From Pseudomonas sp. R84 (lineage in GTDB: Bacteria > Pseudomonadota > Gammaproteobacteria > Pseudomonadales > Pseudomonadaceae): a DNA stretch of 64,000 nt. Position numbers and translations under genes: made by a program. The notes under the pieces were generated by a model, which did no database searches, was not told where the DNA came from, and was given only the letters and a program-made list of their open reading frames with translations. How positions within the stretch are numbered: position 1 is the first letter of the stretch; each line of letters opens with the position of its first letter. The stretch is taken from NCBI RefSeq assembly GCF_009834515.1, contig NZ_CP019426.1, positions 6,279,501-6,343,500 on the forward strand, given 5' to 3'. Shown in pieces: positions 49,996-59,237 of this stretch.

Positions 49996-51333
49996 TTACA
50001 GGTTGTAGCCGCGTTCGTTGTGTTGTGCCAGATCGAGGCCAACCGACTCTTCTTCCTCGGTCACACGCAGACCCATGACGGCGTCGAGGACCTTGAGGAT
50101 GATGAAGGTGACGATCGCGGTGTAGATCACCGTGAAGCCCACGCCTTTGACCTGAATCCACACTTGCGCACCGATGTCGGTGACGGTGCCGAAGCCACCC
50201 AGAGCAGGAGCTGCGAATACACCGGTGAGGATCGCGCCGAGAATACCGCCGATACCGTGTACGCCGAAGGCGTCCAGGGAGTCGTCATAACCGAGCTTGC
50301 GTTTCAGGGTGGTGGCGCAGAAGAAGCACACCACACCTGCGGCCAGACCGATGACCAGTGCGCCCATCGGGCCCACGGTGCCAGCTGCTGGAGTGATCGC
50401 TACCAGACCGGCAACTACACCCGATGCGATACCCAGTGCACTTGGCTTGCCGTGGGTGACCCACTCGGCAAACATCCAGCCCAGTGCGGCGGCAGCGGTA
50501 GCGATCTGAGTGACCAGCATCGCCATGCCGGCGGTGCCGTTGGCCGCCGCAGCGGAACCGGCGTTGAAGCCGAACCAGCCGACCCACAGCATCGCCGCGC
50601 CCATCAGGGTGTAACCCAGATTGTGCGGAGCCATCGGGGTGGTCGGGAAGCCTTTGCGCTTGCCCAATACCAGGCAGGCAATCAGACCGGCCACACCGGC
50701 GTTGATGTGCACCACGGTGCCGCCGGCGAAGTCGAGTACGCCCCAGTCCCACATCAGGCCGCCGTTGCCGGACCAGACCATGTGCGCGATCGGTGCATAA
50801 ACCAGGGTGAACCAGATGCCCATGAAGATCAGCATCGCGGAGAACTTCATCCGCTCGGCGAACGCACCGACGATCAGCGCCGGGGTGATGATCGCGAAGG
50901 TCATCTGAAAGGTGATGAACACCGCCTCAGGGAACAGCGCCGCAGGGCCGGTCAGGCTCGAAGGCGTGACACCGGCGAGGAACGCCTTGCCCATGCCGCC
51001 GAAGAACGAGTTGAAATTGACGACGCCCTGCTCCATACCGGTGGTGTCGAACGCAATGCTGTAGCCATAAATGACCCACAGGATGCTGATCAGACCGGTA
51101 ATGGCGAAGCACTGCATCATCACGGAAAGAATGTTTTTCGAGCGAACCATGCCGCCGTAAAACAGCGCCAGGCCGGGGATGGTCATGAACAGCACGAGGG
51201 CTGTTGAGGTGAGCATCCAGGCGGTATCGCCGGAATTGAGGACCGGGGCCGCCACTTCGTCTGCCGCCATAGCAAGGCCGGGCATTACGATAGACAACAG
51301 GGCTCCTAGCCCTGCGAATTTACGCAGAGTCAT
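49996..51333 (-). CDS. amtB: Ammonium transporter AmtB
   Basis: A 445-residue channel of the Amt/MEP/Rh family. An N-terminal signal peptide (cleavage after AMAAD) is followed by about 11 helices with the signature DWGVLDFAGGTVVHINAGVAGL and the twin-His pore region. The C-terminal tail binds GlnK to shut the channel. It follows glnK by 39 bp, the conserved nitrogen-starvation operon glnK-amtB. Expression is probably NtrC/sigma 54 dependent, see the candidate site upstream of glnK. Confidence 0.97.
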   Translation of the reverse strand: MTLRKFAGLGALLSIVMPGLAMAADEVAAPVLNSGDTAWMLTSTALVLFMTIPGLALFYGGMVRSKNILSVMMQCFAITGLISILWVIYGYSIAFDTTGMEQGVVNFNSFFGGMGKAFLAGVTPSSLTGPAALFPEAVFITFQMTFAIITPALIVGAFAERMKFSAMLIFMGIWFTLVYAPIAHMVWSGNGGLMWDWGVLDFAGGTVVHINAGVAGLIACLVLGKRKGFPTTPMAPHNLGYTLMGAAMLWVGWFGFNAGSAAAANGTAGMAMLVTQIATAAAALGWMFAEWVTHGKPSALGIASGVVAGLVAITPAAGTVGPMGALVIGLAAGVVCFFCATTLKRKLGYDDSLDAFGVHGIGGILGAILTGVFAAPALGGFGTVTDIGAQVWIQVKGVGFTVIYTAIVTFIILKVLDAVMGLRVTEEEESVGLDLAQHNERGYNL

Positions 51334-51371
51334 ATTGTTTTCTCCTGGGGCGTTGGGGTTTGTGGCGGCGC

Positions 51372-51875
<504 letters not shown>

Positions 51876-52069
51876 TCACAGCGACTGCATCAGTGCATGG
51901 GTCGAAGGTGACTAAGCAGAAACCTTGCCATCTCGCCAAAAACCTCTGATTTCAATCCCTTGGCCTCTGTCGCACGCCATCCCGTGCAAAACCCCATCCG
52001 GATACGCACAACAACGGTGCGTCGCCATCCGTCCGCCTGCGCGAAAAGCGTGCATCCCTGACCACGAGA

Positions 52070-52096
52070 TTGACTATAGACACTGCGTGATACACT
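52070..52096 (+). promoter_or_regulatory. Candidate sigma 70 promoter of ubiK
   Basis: TTGACT (52070-52075) and TACACT (52091-52096) are separated by 15 bases, about 30 bp before the ubiK ATG at 52125. The spacer is short. Confidence 0.4.
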
Positions 52097-52124
52097 GCCG
52101 GCCATTGTTTCCAGGACATCCACC

Positions 52125-52385
52125 ATGCTCGCGCCCAAAGACTTCCTCGACGCCCTGAGCGGCACCGCCTCCCGCCTCTTCAGCGGCGACACCCCGCTGC
52201 CGAAAGCCGAAATCGAAAGCCAGTTCAAGATGCTGCTGCAGAGTGCGTTCAGCAAACTCGACCTGGTCAGCCGTGAAGAGTTTGATAGCCAGATGGTTGT
52301 GTTGGCGCGTACTCGCGCTCGACTTGAAAGCCTCGAAGCCAAAGTCGCCGAGATGGAAGCGAAGCTGACGCCGCCCGCTGAATAA
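52125..52385 (+). CDS. ubiK: UbiK (YqiC), ubiquinone biosynthesis accessory factor
   Basis: An 86-residue BMFP-domain protein. An amphipathic N-terminal helix (MLAPKDFLDALSGTASRLFSG) binds lipid, and the C-terminal coiled coil (LVSREEFDSQMVVLARTRARLESLEAKVAEME) trimerises. In E. coli it helps UbiJ and the Ubi complex handle lipid intermediates. It sits between glnK and the accessory region before comM. In Pseudomonas relatives it neighbours comM directly, so the intervening genes were probably inserted. Confidence 0.92.
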   Translation: MLAPKDFLDALSGTASRLFSGDTPLPKAEIESQFKMLLQSAFSKLDLVSREEFDSQMVVLARTRARLESLEAKVAEMEAKLTPPAE

Positions 52386-52393
52386 TCCGCGCC

Positions 52394-52426
52394 CCCTGTA
52401 GGAGCTGCCGAAGGCTGCGATCTTTT
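52394..52426. repeat. Single REP of the 'aggagctgccgaaggctgcgatc' class
   Basis: The sequence CCTGTAGGAGCTGCCGAAGGCTGCGATCTTTT is the same as the right arm at 16774-16796, here without a partner. It lies just past ubiK. Confidence 0.8.
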
Positions 52427-52504
52427 GATCTCCAGCCCTTCAACCATCCCGGCAACGTCCTACAACCTGCACCACCGCCGTCCGATTGCGCCGAAAAGCC
52501 CAGG

Positions 52505-52744
52505 TTTCTAAGCTCACCCGATGCTGAATGTTCAGCACCGGGTTTGGCGACCCGAACAGCTTAAGGCGCACGACAACCATGATGGCGGCTACATTTACCG
52601 CCACATCGTTTCATGGCGGTTGTGCGTGGGAGACCTTCGGGTCTGCCGGGTTCCTTTTGCTCCGGTTCGCCAACCCGCGTACAACTGCCACCCAATCGTT
52701 TGGCGACGATTGAGGGCAGCCCCTTAAGCAAGAGGAACTGCTCC
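52505..52744 (+). ncRNA. Structured leader of the Bro-N gene, P4-satellite-like (Ash/Icd region)
   Basis: This 240-bp stretch before the Bro-N gene has three strong hairpins: TGCTGAA/TTCAGCA near 52520; AGACC-TTCG-GGTCT (52631-52644, a UUCG tetraloop); and CGGGTT/AACCCG (52647-52652, 52672-52677). Two overlapping short frames also cross it. One contains HGGCAWETFGSAGFLLLRF, which resembles Ash/Icd-like peptides of P4-type satellite phages. In P4 this area makes the CI immunity RNA. I infer an RNA regulator or leader peptide. The peptide or the RNA could be the functional product. Confidence 0.4.
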
Positions 52745-53272
52745 ATGAATCAAGAAGAGACTTATCTAAGCCCGCACATCTTCACCCGCCACAAACTCCC
52801 CCTCCACGCCCTTCTCATCCAGAACCAACCCTGGTTCTGCGCCCGAGACCTGAGCCGCCTGCTGCACATCTACCTCAACGAACGCATGCTGCGAAAACTC
52901 GACCCCGACCAATACCAAACCCGCAAAACCCTGATCCACAACCAGATCGAAAACACCCTGCTGATCAGCGAATCCGGCATCTACGCCCTCCTCGTCTACC
53001 ACTACTGCCCCGAATACCGAGCGCTACGCGAATGGATCACCCACCAGGTCATCCCTACCCTGCGCGACGCCCAACATCCCAGCACAAGCGAACGCCCACA
53101 CCTGAGCCTGCTCAGTTGGCCGGACATGACGTTGAGTTTGTTGCACTGGAATAATCAGCCGTGGATACGGCTGCAGGATGTGCCGTTGATGGTGGTGGAA
53201 CGGGAACAGACCAAACGCCCAATGACGGGGCCATGGTGGAAAAGAGCTTCGCGGATGCTGCAATCGCTATAA
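52745..53272 (+). CDS. Bro-N domain antirepressor-like protein
   Basis: A 175-residue protein with a Bro-N-like domain, as in phage antirepressors: LPLHALLIQNQPWFCARDLS, the MLRKLDPDQYQTRKTLIHN loop and ISESGIYALLVYHYCPEYRALREWIT. A second, shorter copy of the same kind of unit follows (about 120-175: DMTLSLLHWNNQPWIRLQDV). No KilA-C or other C-terminal domain is present. The ATG at 52745, with AAGAGGAA upstream, was chosen over frames that run into the leader. It is a phage- or satellite-derived accessory gene. The target is unknown. Confidence 0.7.
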   Translation: MNQEETYLSPHIFTRHKLPLHALLIQNQPWFCARDLSRLLHIYLNERMLRKLDPDQYQTRKTLIHNQIENTLLISESGIYALLVYHYCPEYRALREWITHQVIPTLRDAQHPSTSERPHLSLLSWPDMTLSLLHWNNQPWIRLQDVPLMVVEREQTKRPMTGPWWKRASRMLQSL

Positions 53273-53536
53273 ACCCGCATGCCGGAGCTGGGCCCTGCGC
53301 AAATCGTAAGTCGATTGGAGATTCATCCAGAACTCAGGCGTAGTGTCGAGATGAGTGGCAAGGCTGATTGCCAGATCGGCGCAGATCCTGAGCTGGCAAT
53401 TCACAAGCTTTTCGAACTCACTCTCGCGCCATTTCGTGGGCATGGCCAGCTCCATGACAGTCATGCCCAACGGCTCCATGAATTCCTTATTCAGAACCTC
53501 GCCCGGATGAATCGGGCGCATACCATTGCGGTGCAT
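53267..53536 (-). CDS. Orphan HigA-like antitoxin
   Basis: An 89-residue protein like HigA-family addiction antidotes. It begins MHRNGMRPIHPGEVLNKEFM and ends with TTPEFWMNLQSTYDLRRAQL, both diagnostic. The helix-turn-helix in between (LAMPTKWRESEFEKLVNCQL) departs strongly from the usual pattern, so DNA binding may be lost. No higB toxin gene lies on either side. CTGGAGG precedes the ATG at 53536. The C-terminal six bases overlap the end of the convergent Bro-N gene. It may be a decaying remnant. Confidence 0.65.
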   Translation of the reverse strand: MHRNGMRPIHPGEVLNKEFMEPLGMTVMELAMPTKWRESEFEKLVNCQLRICADLAISLATHLDTTPEFWMNLQSTYDLRRAQLRHAGL

Positions 53537-53740
53537 TTTTCGCCTCCAGAGGCTGCATTGAGTGGCCAAACTGGAACATCCGACTCCTGGATACAAGACC
53601 TTCATACCCCTTTCGCCGGCGTCCTACACCTATTAGGGCATGGCCCTACAAACATCAGCGTCTGCGCCTGATTACGCGACTTTTCCTCCTTGTACTACGG
53701 TGGCCAACAAAGCATCTGTCACCCAAAAAACGAGGCCTCA

Positions 53741-53938
53741 ATGAAAGACAAAAAGAGAAGGGCAAAGCTAGAAGAGATTGTTGGATATCACGCTGAAGCA
53801 CTTCGGTTAGCCGGAGGTATTTCAGCCAATCAGCGTCATTTTATTGAGGTAGCGGCCAAGTACGGTAAAGAACTCGAACCGAATGGTTGGCTGGCCGGGG
53901 GAGGAAGCCAAGTAAGAAATCTCGAAGAAGAAAACTAA
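53741..53938 (+). CDS. Small unknown protein before comM
   Basis: A 65-residue basic protein (MKDKKRRAKLEEIVGYHAEA) that I do not recognise. The likely start is the ATG at 53741, an in-frame codon 17 codons earlier being poorly placed. The predicted helix is followed by a Gly-rich tail (LAGGGSQVRNLEEEN). It is in the accessory block between ubiK and comM. Without homologues its reality depends on the good codon use and charged composition only. Confidence 0.4.
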   Translation: MKDKKRRAKLEEIVGYHAEALRLAGGISANQRHFIEVAAKYGKELEPNGWLAGGGSQVRNLEEEN

Positions 53939-54085
53939 TGTGGCGCCTCTACTGAACGTGGAAGGGCACCTTGGCAACATCCAGTGAAGGTTTGCCCTCG
54001 CATCCGTGTCGCCTGGATTCGCTCTCCCAACTACCCTTCAAAAACCCGCAGGAAGCGGCTCCCCGATTCAGCTCAAGGAACGACC

Positions 54086-54943
54086 ATGTCCCTCTCCATC
54101 GTCCACAGTCGCGCCCAGATAGGCGTGGAAGCCCCCGCTGTCACCGTCGAAGTCCATCTGGCCAACGGTCTGCCGTCGCTGACCATGGTCGGCCTGCCCG
54201 AGGCGGCGGTGAAGGAGAGCAAGGATCGGGTGCGCAGTGCGATCATCAACTCCGGGCTGCAGTTTCCGGCGCGGCGGATCACCTTGAATCTGGCGCCGGC
54301 AGATTTGCCCAAGGATGGCGGGCGGTTTGATCTGGCGATTGCCCTGGGGATTCTGTCGGCGAGTGTGCAGGTGCCGTGTCTGACGCTGGATGATGTGGAA
54401 TGTCTGGGTGAGTTGGCGTTGTCCGGCGCAGTACGAGCGGTGCGTGGCGTGTTGCCGGCAGCGTTGGCGGCGCGCAAGGCGGGTCGTGCGTTGGTGGTGC
54501 CGCGGGCGAATGCCGAGGAGGCGTGTCTGGCCTCGGGGTTGAAGGTGTTTGCGGTGGATCATTTGCTGGAGGCGGTGGCGCATTTCAATGGGCATACGCC
54601 GGTTGAACCTTATGTCTCCGACGGGCTGATGCATGCCAGCAAGCCTTATCCCGACTTGAATGAAGTGCAGGGGCAAGTGGCGGCGAAACGGGCGTTGCTG
54701 ATTGCTGCTGCGGGCGCCCATAACTTGCTGTTCAGCGGGCCGCCTGGGACGGGTAAGACATTGTTGGCGAGTCGCCTGCCGGGGCTGTTGCCGCCGCTGG
54801 CCGAGAGTGAAGCACTGGAGGTGGCGGCGATCCAGTCAGTCGCCAGTGGCGCACCGCTGACCCATTGGCCGCAGCGCCCATTCCGTCAACCGCACCACTC
54901 CGCATCCGGGCCGGCACTGGTCGGTGGCAGTTGTGACAATTGA
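54086..54943 (+). pseudogene. comM: comM (yifB) 5' fragment, interrupted by an insertion
   Basis: ComM is a hexameric Mg-chelatase-like AAA+ helicase that extends branch migration during natural transformation, normally about 500 residues. The first 282 codons are intact: Lon-like domain (AVTVEVHLANGLPSLTMVGL, PADLPKDGGRFDLAIALGIL) and Walker A FSGPPGTGKTLLASRLPG. At HHSASGPALVGGS the family sequence stops and CDN-stop follows from foreign DNA that begins at 54932. The Walker B and sensor parts are missing, so the product cannot work. The ATG at 54086 follows AAGGAA. Confidence 0.95.
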
Positions 54944-54981
54944 AAATAAATGCAACTACACGAAAATAGATGCAACTGGAA
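54932..54981. repeat. Terminal repeats of a putative Tn7-like element
   Basis: The foreign DNA begins TGTGACAATTG and carries two near-identical copies GAAAATAAATGCAACT (54942-54957) and GAAAATAGATGCAACT (54962-54977), 20 bases apart. Repeated transposase-binding sites behind a TGT terminus are the layout of Tn7-like ends. A target duplication cannot be seen because the far end is outside the window. Confidence 0.6.
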
Positions 54982-55350
54982 CGACGTCTGGAGTGGCGAC
55001 TGAATTTCGCGCCAGTCCCCACAAAGTGCCATCGACGCCGATCTCCTTGTCCTGCTCAGCGACCCAACGGGGTGTCGGCGTAGGCTTGGTTTATAGCCAT
55101 AGGGAATTGAACTGAGCCTACTACACGGTTGTTCAGCCCCTCGTGAGTCGGATAAGCGAACGGCCGCTACTGGCCGAAAGCGGCCACAGGCTGGCTCCGA
55201 TGATGGATTGGATGTAGTAGCCCGCCTCCCCCCCAAATGTTTGGCTAAAGTCTCAAATCATCTGCGCGGCGTGGCAATTTTTAAGCATGCGATATCTAAG
55301 CAACTCTGCTGCGGCCGCATGAGCTAGGCTTTGCGGACCCCTCGTTGCCA
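54982..55350. other. Gene-free stretch after the element end
   Basis: No convincing coding frame. It holds an inverted repeat GGCCGCT/AGCGGCC (55162-55168 and 55179-55185) of a kind seen scattered in pseudomonads, and otherwise nothing I recognise. Confidence 0.5.
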
Positions 55351-55361
55351 GGATGGATCGC

Positions 55362-55580
55362 ATGCCAAATAACTCAGCTTCTAATATCGCCACTGCTGAC
55401 GCCCTGACATTGCTCCTGCACAACCAGCATGCACTGGCGGCGGCAATCGAGGAGGTCGCCGTTTGGCTTTCAGCGAATAGCGTGGCAGTGGTTGCAGAAA
55501 ACGCTGTGATGGCCATGGAGACCTTAGACACAAATGCAAAAGCGATCACAGATGCGATTATGCGGATACGGCAATCCTAA
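55362..55580 (+). CDS. Small unknown protein, helical
   Basis: A 72-residue Ala-rich protein (MPNNSASNIATADALTLLLH) that looks like a long helix, with heptads in ALAAAIEEVAVWLSANSVAV. The ATG at 55362 has AGGA eight bases upstream. An in-frame ATG at 55353 is also possible. I do not recognise a family. It is isolated within the inserted DNA, and codon use is unremarkable. Confidence 0.4.
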   Translation: MPNNSASNIATADALTLLLHNQHALAAAIEEVAVWLSANSVAVVAENAVMAMETLDTNAKAITDAIMRIRQS

Positions 55581-55587
55581 TTAAGCC

Positions 55588-55800
55588 TTTGCAGGCAGCA
55601 ATCGGTCAGAAGCAGACGTTTGGAACAGTAGAAACAACCCTGCCGCATCTCCCGCAAGCTCTAAACATCCTCGCAAGCATTGAGTCCACGGTCCTGCTGC
55701 GCGGGCAAAACGAACCGACAGACCGATGTGTTCGTAGCAGTGCAGGGTATGGTGCTTAAACCCGGTGGCGACAGGTACATCTATCACGCTTGAAACGCTG
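55588..55800. other. Gene-free stretch with degenerate intergenic sequence
   Basis: Contains GCAGCAATCGGTCAGAAGCA-type sequence of the kind that recurs between genes in Pseudomonas. No convincing gene on either strand. Confidence 0.4.
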
Positions 55801-55816
55801 GACGTTTAGTCCGATG

Positions 55817-56440
55817 TCACTGCGACTTTGCTGCCGTTTCAATGAGCCGAGCAACGGCTTTAGGGTTGGAGATCATCACCACGTGCGAACCGCCCTTGAG
55901 AACTACCGTCTCTCGGGCCTTTGCACGCTCGGCCATGAACGCCATCGCGTGTGGTGGGATGTTCTTGTCAGCGTCGCCATAGACCCACCAGGATGGAATG
56001 GATTTCCAGGCCGCTTGGCTAGCGACCTCGTTGAGTGCGATATCAGTGACTGGCCGCTGAGCAGCCGCCATCAATTTAGCGTTGGCGCTGGATACATCGG
56101 CAGCAAACTGGTCATGAAATTTGTCTTGCTGAATATAAAGATCGTTTCCGCCGCTTTTGAGCGCGACAGGTGCCGCCAAAGTTGAGCCTAACGTGCTGCC
56201 GGGAAACTTACCACTCAGCGCGACGGCACTTTCACCCACATCCGGGGCAAAGGCGGCGACGTAAAACAATGCTTTTACGTTGACCTGATTGTATGAGGCT
56301 TGGCTGATAACAGCGCCACCATAAGAGTGACCTACAAACACTGCCGGGCTCTTCAACCCGTAAAGTAGATCCGTAAGAGCCTGCGCATCGCCTTTGAGGC
56401 TGCGCAGAGGGTTCGAGGCGGCAACCACTGGGATGGCGAT
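55817..56440 (-). pseudogene. 5'-truncated alpha/beta hydrolase
   Basis: About 203 residues of an alpha/beta hydrolase like those annotated as esterases of the haloperoxidase/EstA-like group. The nucleophile elbow FVGHSYGGAVISQA, the acid in WWVYGDADKNIPPHAMAFMA and the His in LKGGSHVVMISNP are kept. The N-terminal beta strands with the oxyanion motif HGAF and the first 35-40 residues are absent. In the frame upstream (near 56438) a stop comes immediately before IAIPVVAASNP. The junction abuts the dctP fragment, so a rearrangement removed the start. Confidence 0.7.
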
Positions 56441-56458
56441 TTAGGCGCTCATGTGTGA

Positions 56459-56980
56459 AGGGAAATCGAGAAAAGCCAAACGCTGTTCACGTTCGATCAC
56501 ATCTGGGATAGCGGCTATCGAGTCATCACAACCAGTACCAAACAGATCACCAGTCCAGACGATCTGCTCTCCATGAAATTGCGGGTTCCGCCCCCCCCCA
56601 TCATCATGTCGATCTTTCGCTCGTTCGAGGCGGCACCGACGAGTATTAATTTCACCGAAGTTTATTCAGCACTCCAAACGCGTCTCGTCGAAGGCCAGGA
56701 GAACCCGCTAGCGATCATCTCCTCGACCAAGCTTTATGAGGTACAGAAGTATTGTTCGCTCACGAACCATGTTTGGGACGGATTCTGGATGCTGGGAAAC
56801 AGCAACATGCTCTTGGCTCAACAAGTTGGCGCGCAAGCAGTAAGAAATGCGGGAGCCCTTGATGCTTACAACCTGATGGCACCACTATTTGAGCAGTACC
56901 AAAAACAATTGGACGCCTCACAAAAGATCAGTCTCCAGTTGTTGCAAGAGCTTCAAAAACTGCAGAAAAAGCAGTCCTGA
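56459..56980 (+). pseudogene. Fragment of a TRAP-transporter substrate-binding protein (DctP) fused to unknown sequence
   Basis: From about 56462 the plus frame reads IWDSGYRVITTSTKQITSPD, then SMKLRVPPPPIIMSIFRSFE and LVEGQENPLAIISSTKLYEV up to VWDGFWMLGN (about 56797). This is the middle and late part of a DctP-type periplasmic protein. The start and signal peptide are missing. Downstream the frame continues into LAQQVGAQAVRNAGALDAYN and a Gln/Leu-rich coiled coil ending LQKLQKKQS at 56980, which does not resemble DctP. A 9-C run lies in it (56591-56599). It is most likely a chimera made by rearrangement. Confidence 0.65.
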
Positions 56981-57249
56981 TGTGAACAGGCTCAATAAAT
57001 TCAGATGATTGAGTCAGATCGTCATAGCAGAACGGACGAAGTCGTTGATCCCGAGCGTGATGGCATGAAGGCAGAGATGAACTTTGTGCATGTGACGCCA
57101 CGTCAAGAGCGGGGGCAATTGCTAATTATAGTTTTCTTATGCGGTTACATAAGAAGTGCCTGCGGTCATGGCAAGAATCCATCCCCCTGCCTACGCTGAG
57201 TGGGCGCGCGACGAACACGTGTATGTTGCGGCATAGAGGAAGGAATCCT

Positions 57250-59235
57250 GTGCTAATCGAATCTGTAGTCGTGTCTGGCTTCCGTTGCTTTGGTCGCGAC
57301 CCCATCTGCGTAACGATCTCTCCAAAAATAACGACTATTGTCGGGCCCAACGCGGCGGGAAAAACCGCTCTATTGCACGCTCTGTCAAAAATGTTCGGTG
57401 TGACGCGGGCACAACGCACGGTGCGTCGCTCGGACTTTCATCTAGGGCCGGACGACGACCCTACCGACCTTGAAATTAAGAACCTCTATATCGAGGTACT
57501 GATCGCCCTACCCGAACTAACGGATGGCTCGGCCACGCCAGAAACCATCGCGCCGTCTTTCCGGCATATGCTGATCGAGCGTACCGCTGGTGCCCCCGTC
57601 TGCCGTCTGCGACTTGATGCCCAGTGGGAGGACGATGGCACTGTCGAAGGCGAGGTCTCTCAGACCCTGCAATGGATTGACTCACTTGACGCAGAACCGA
57701 AAGACGACAAATGCCATCCCGTCTCTGTTGCAGATAGAGGGTTAATCCAACTCTATTACACGCCAGCTAGTCGTGACGCCGCAGCTCAGACACGTGCTAC
57801 TGCGGGAGCGTTAGCAGCTCGCCTGTTACGAGCGATCGAGTGGTCGCCGTCTACCGAAAACGCTGTTCAAGATGCCACGCAAAATCTCGCATCCGCTTTC
57901 GAAGGAGAGTCGGCAATTGCAGCAATCACCGGAGCACTGCAAACGCGATGGTCGGCACTTCATGATGAAGTTGTAGATACCAATCCACGACTCAGCCTGG
58001 TAAGTCGCAGGTTTGAAGAGGTCGTCAACAAGATCGCGGTTATGTTCGAACAGGGGCCGGACGGCCAAGAGCGTGGCATCGAGGCGCTCAGCGATGGTCA
58101 GCAATCGCTGTTCTACTTCGCCCTGGCTGCAGCGGTCTTCGATTTGGAAAGAGAAGCCGTAAAGGGATCGATTGAAGGCTTTAGGTGCGACGCTCTGCGA
58201 ATACCGGCGCTCACGATATTCGCATTGGAGGAACCAGAGAATCACCTATCACCTTACTTCCTCGCACGTATCATTCGTCAGGTTCGATCACTAACAAACG
58301 ATGGCAGTGCGCAAGCTATCGTTACCAGCCACTCTCCGGCCGTGCTAAGCCGCGTCGACCCGATGGAAGTTCGATACTGCCGCTGCGACCCACATACGCG
58401 CGTATCTTCAGTCAAGCGGATAGAGCTTCCGATCAATGATGCTGAGGCTAGTAAATTCGTTCGGGGTGCGATGTTGGCCTATCCAGAACTTTATTTTGCC
58501 CGATTTGTTTTGCTCGTTGAGGGAGACTCGGAAAGAATCGTTCTGCCCCAGCTTGCCGAGGCTATGGATTTGCTGATTGACCCTGCTTTCGTCGCCATTG
58601 TCCCATTGGGCGGACGTCACGTTCAGCATTTTTGGCGTTTGCTTAAGCACTTGGATATCCCTCATGCCACGTTGCTCGACCTTGATTTGGGGCGCGAAGG
58701 TGGTGGGTTTGGTCGAGTCAAGACAGCGATCGAAAAACTACTCCAGTTTGGCGCACCGAAAGCTCAGGTGCTGAAAATAGGACAAGGCATTTTGTCCGAT
58801 GCAGAGCTAGCCGAGATGCACACGTGGTCAGACACGCAAAATCACGGCAACCTTTTGGCATGGATCAACGGTAACTTGAGGCCTCAGGGAGTGTATTTTT
58901 CCTCACCTCTGGACTTAGATTTAGCGATGTTAGAGGCATTTCCCGCCGCTTATTCAGCCATCATTCCTGCAGGTGGCGGCCCACGCATGGCACCCGACAA
59001 AGCGGCCGAGGTAGTACTGGGCACTGCAGGCTCCGGCGTGAAATCGTATATCAGCCCTTTTGAAAACTATCTCCCGCTGTTCCCAAGCTACCGCTATCAC
59101 TTTCTGACCAACAGCAAGCCGGCTACTCATCTTGCAGCTCTGACGAAACTCGAAAAATCACAACTTGTGGAGAAGATGCCAGCAGTACTCAGCTCAGTGC
59201 TTAAGCATATTTCAGCATCTTTGAGACGAGACTGA
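57250..59235 (+). CDS. gajA: Gabija-like GajA, OLD-family ATPase with Toprim nuclease domain
   Basis: A 661-residue protein from GTG at 57250 (GAGGAAGGA upstream). The N-terminal ABC-like ATPase has Walker A GPNAAGKT (32-39), signature LSDGQQS (290-296), Walker B LTIFALEEPENHLSP (321-335) and H-loop TSHSP (359-363). The C-terminal Toprim has LLVEGDSERI with Glu424 and LLDLDLGREGGG with Asp477 and Asp479, all catalytic residues present. OLD class 2 enzymes paired with a UvrD helicase form the Gabija phage defence system, where GajA nicks DNA when nucleotide levels fall. It is about 80 residues longer than the B. cereus prototype. gajB follows after 2 bases. Confidence 0.85.
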   Translation: MLIESVVVSGFRCFGRDPICVTISPKITTIVGPNAAGKTALLHALSKMFGVTRAQRTVRRSDFHLGPDDDPTDLEIKNLYIEVLIALPELTDGSATPETIAPSFRHMLIERTAGAPVCRLRLDAQWEDDGTVEGEVSQTLQWIDSLDAEPKDDKCHPVSVADRGLIQLYYTPASRDAAAQTRATAGALAARLLRAIEWSPSTENAVQDATQNLASAFEGESAIAAITGALQTRWSALHDEVVDTNPRLSLVSRRFEEVVNKIAVMFEQGPDGQERGIEALSDGQQSLFYFALAAAVFDLEREAVKGSIEGFRCDALRIPALTIFALEEPENHLSPYFLARIIRQVRSLTNDGSAQAIVTSHSPAVLSRVDPMEVRYCRCDPHTRVSSVKRIELPINDAEASKFVRGAMLAYPELYFARFVLLVEGDSERIVLPQLAEAMDLLIDPAFVAIVPLGGRHVQHFWRLLKHLDIPHATLLDLDLGREGGGFGRVKTAIEKLLQFGAPKAQVLKIGQGILSDAELAEMHTWSDTQNHGNLLAWINGNLRPQGVYFSSPLDLDLAMLEAFPAAYSAIIPAGGGPRMAPDKAAEVVLGTAGSGVKSYISPFENYLPLFPSYRYHFLTNSKPATHLAALTKLEKSQLVEKMPAVLSSVLKHISASLRRD

Positions 59236-59237
59236 AC

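Noticed and set aside
52613..52744. Longer N-terminal form of the Bro-N protein starting in the leader
   Set aside because: The extra codons coincide with the structured leader, and a good ribosome site precedes the ATG at 52745.
55581..55787. 68-codon minus-strand frame
   Set aside because: No family features, no ribosome site, and sequence typical of degenerate intergenic DNA.
56430..56607. Minus-strand frame opposite the dctP fragment (reading DLFGTGCDDSIAAIPDVIER)
   Set aside because: It is the complement of the recognisable DctP sequence and is broken at the C-run.
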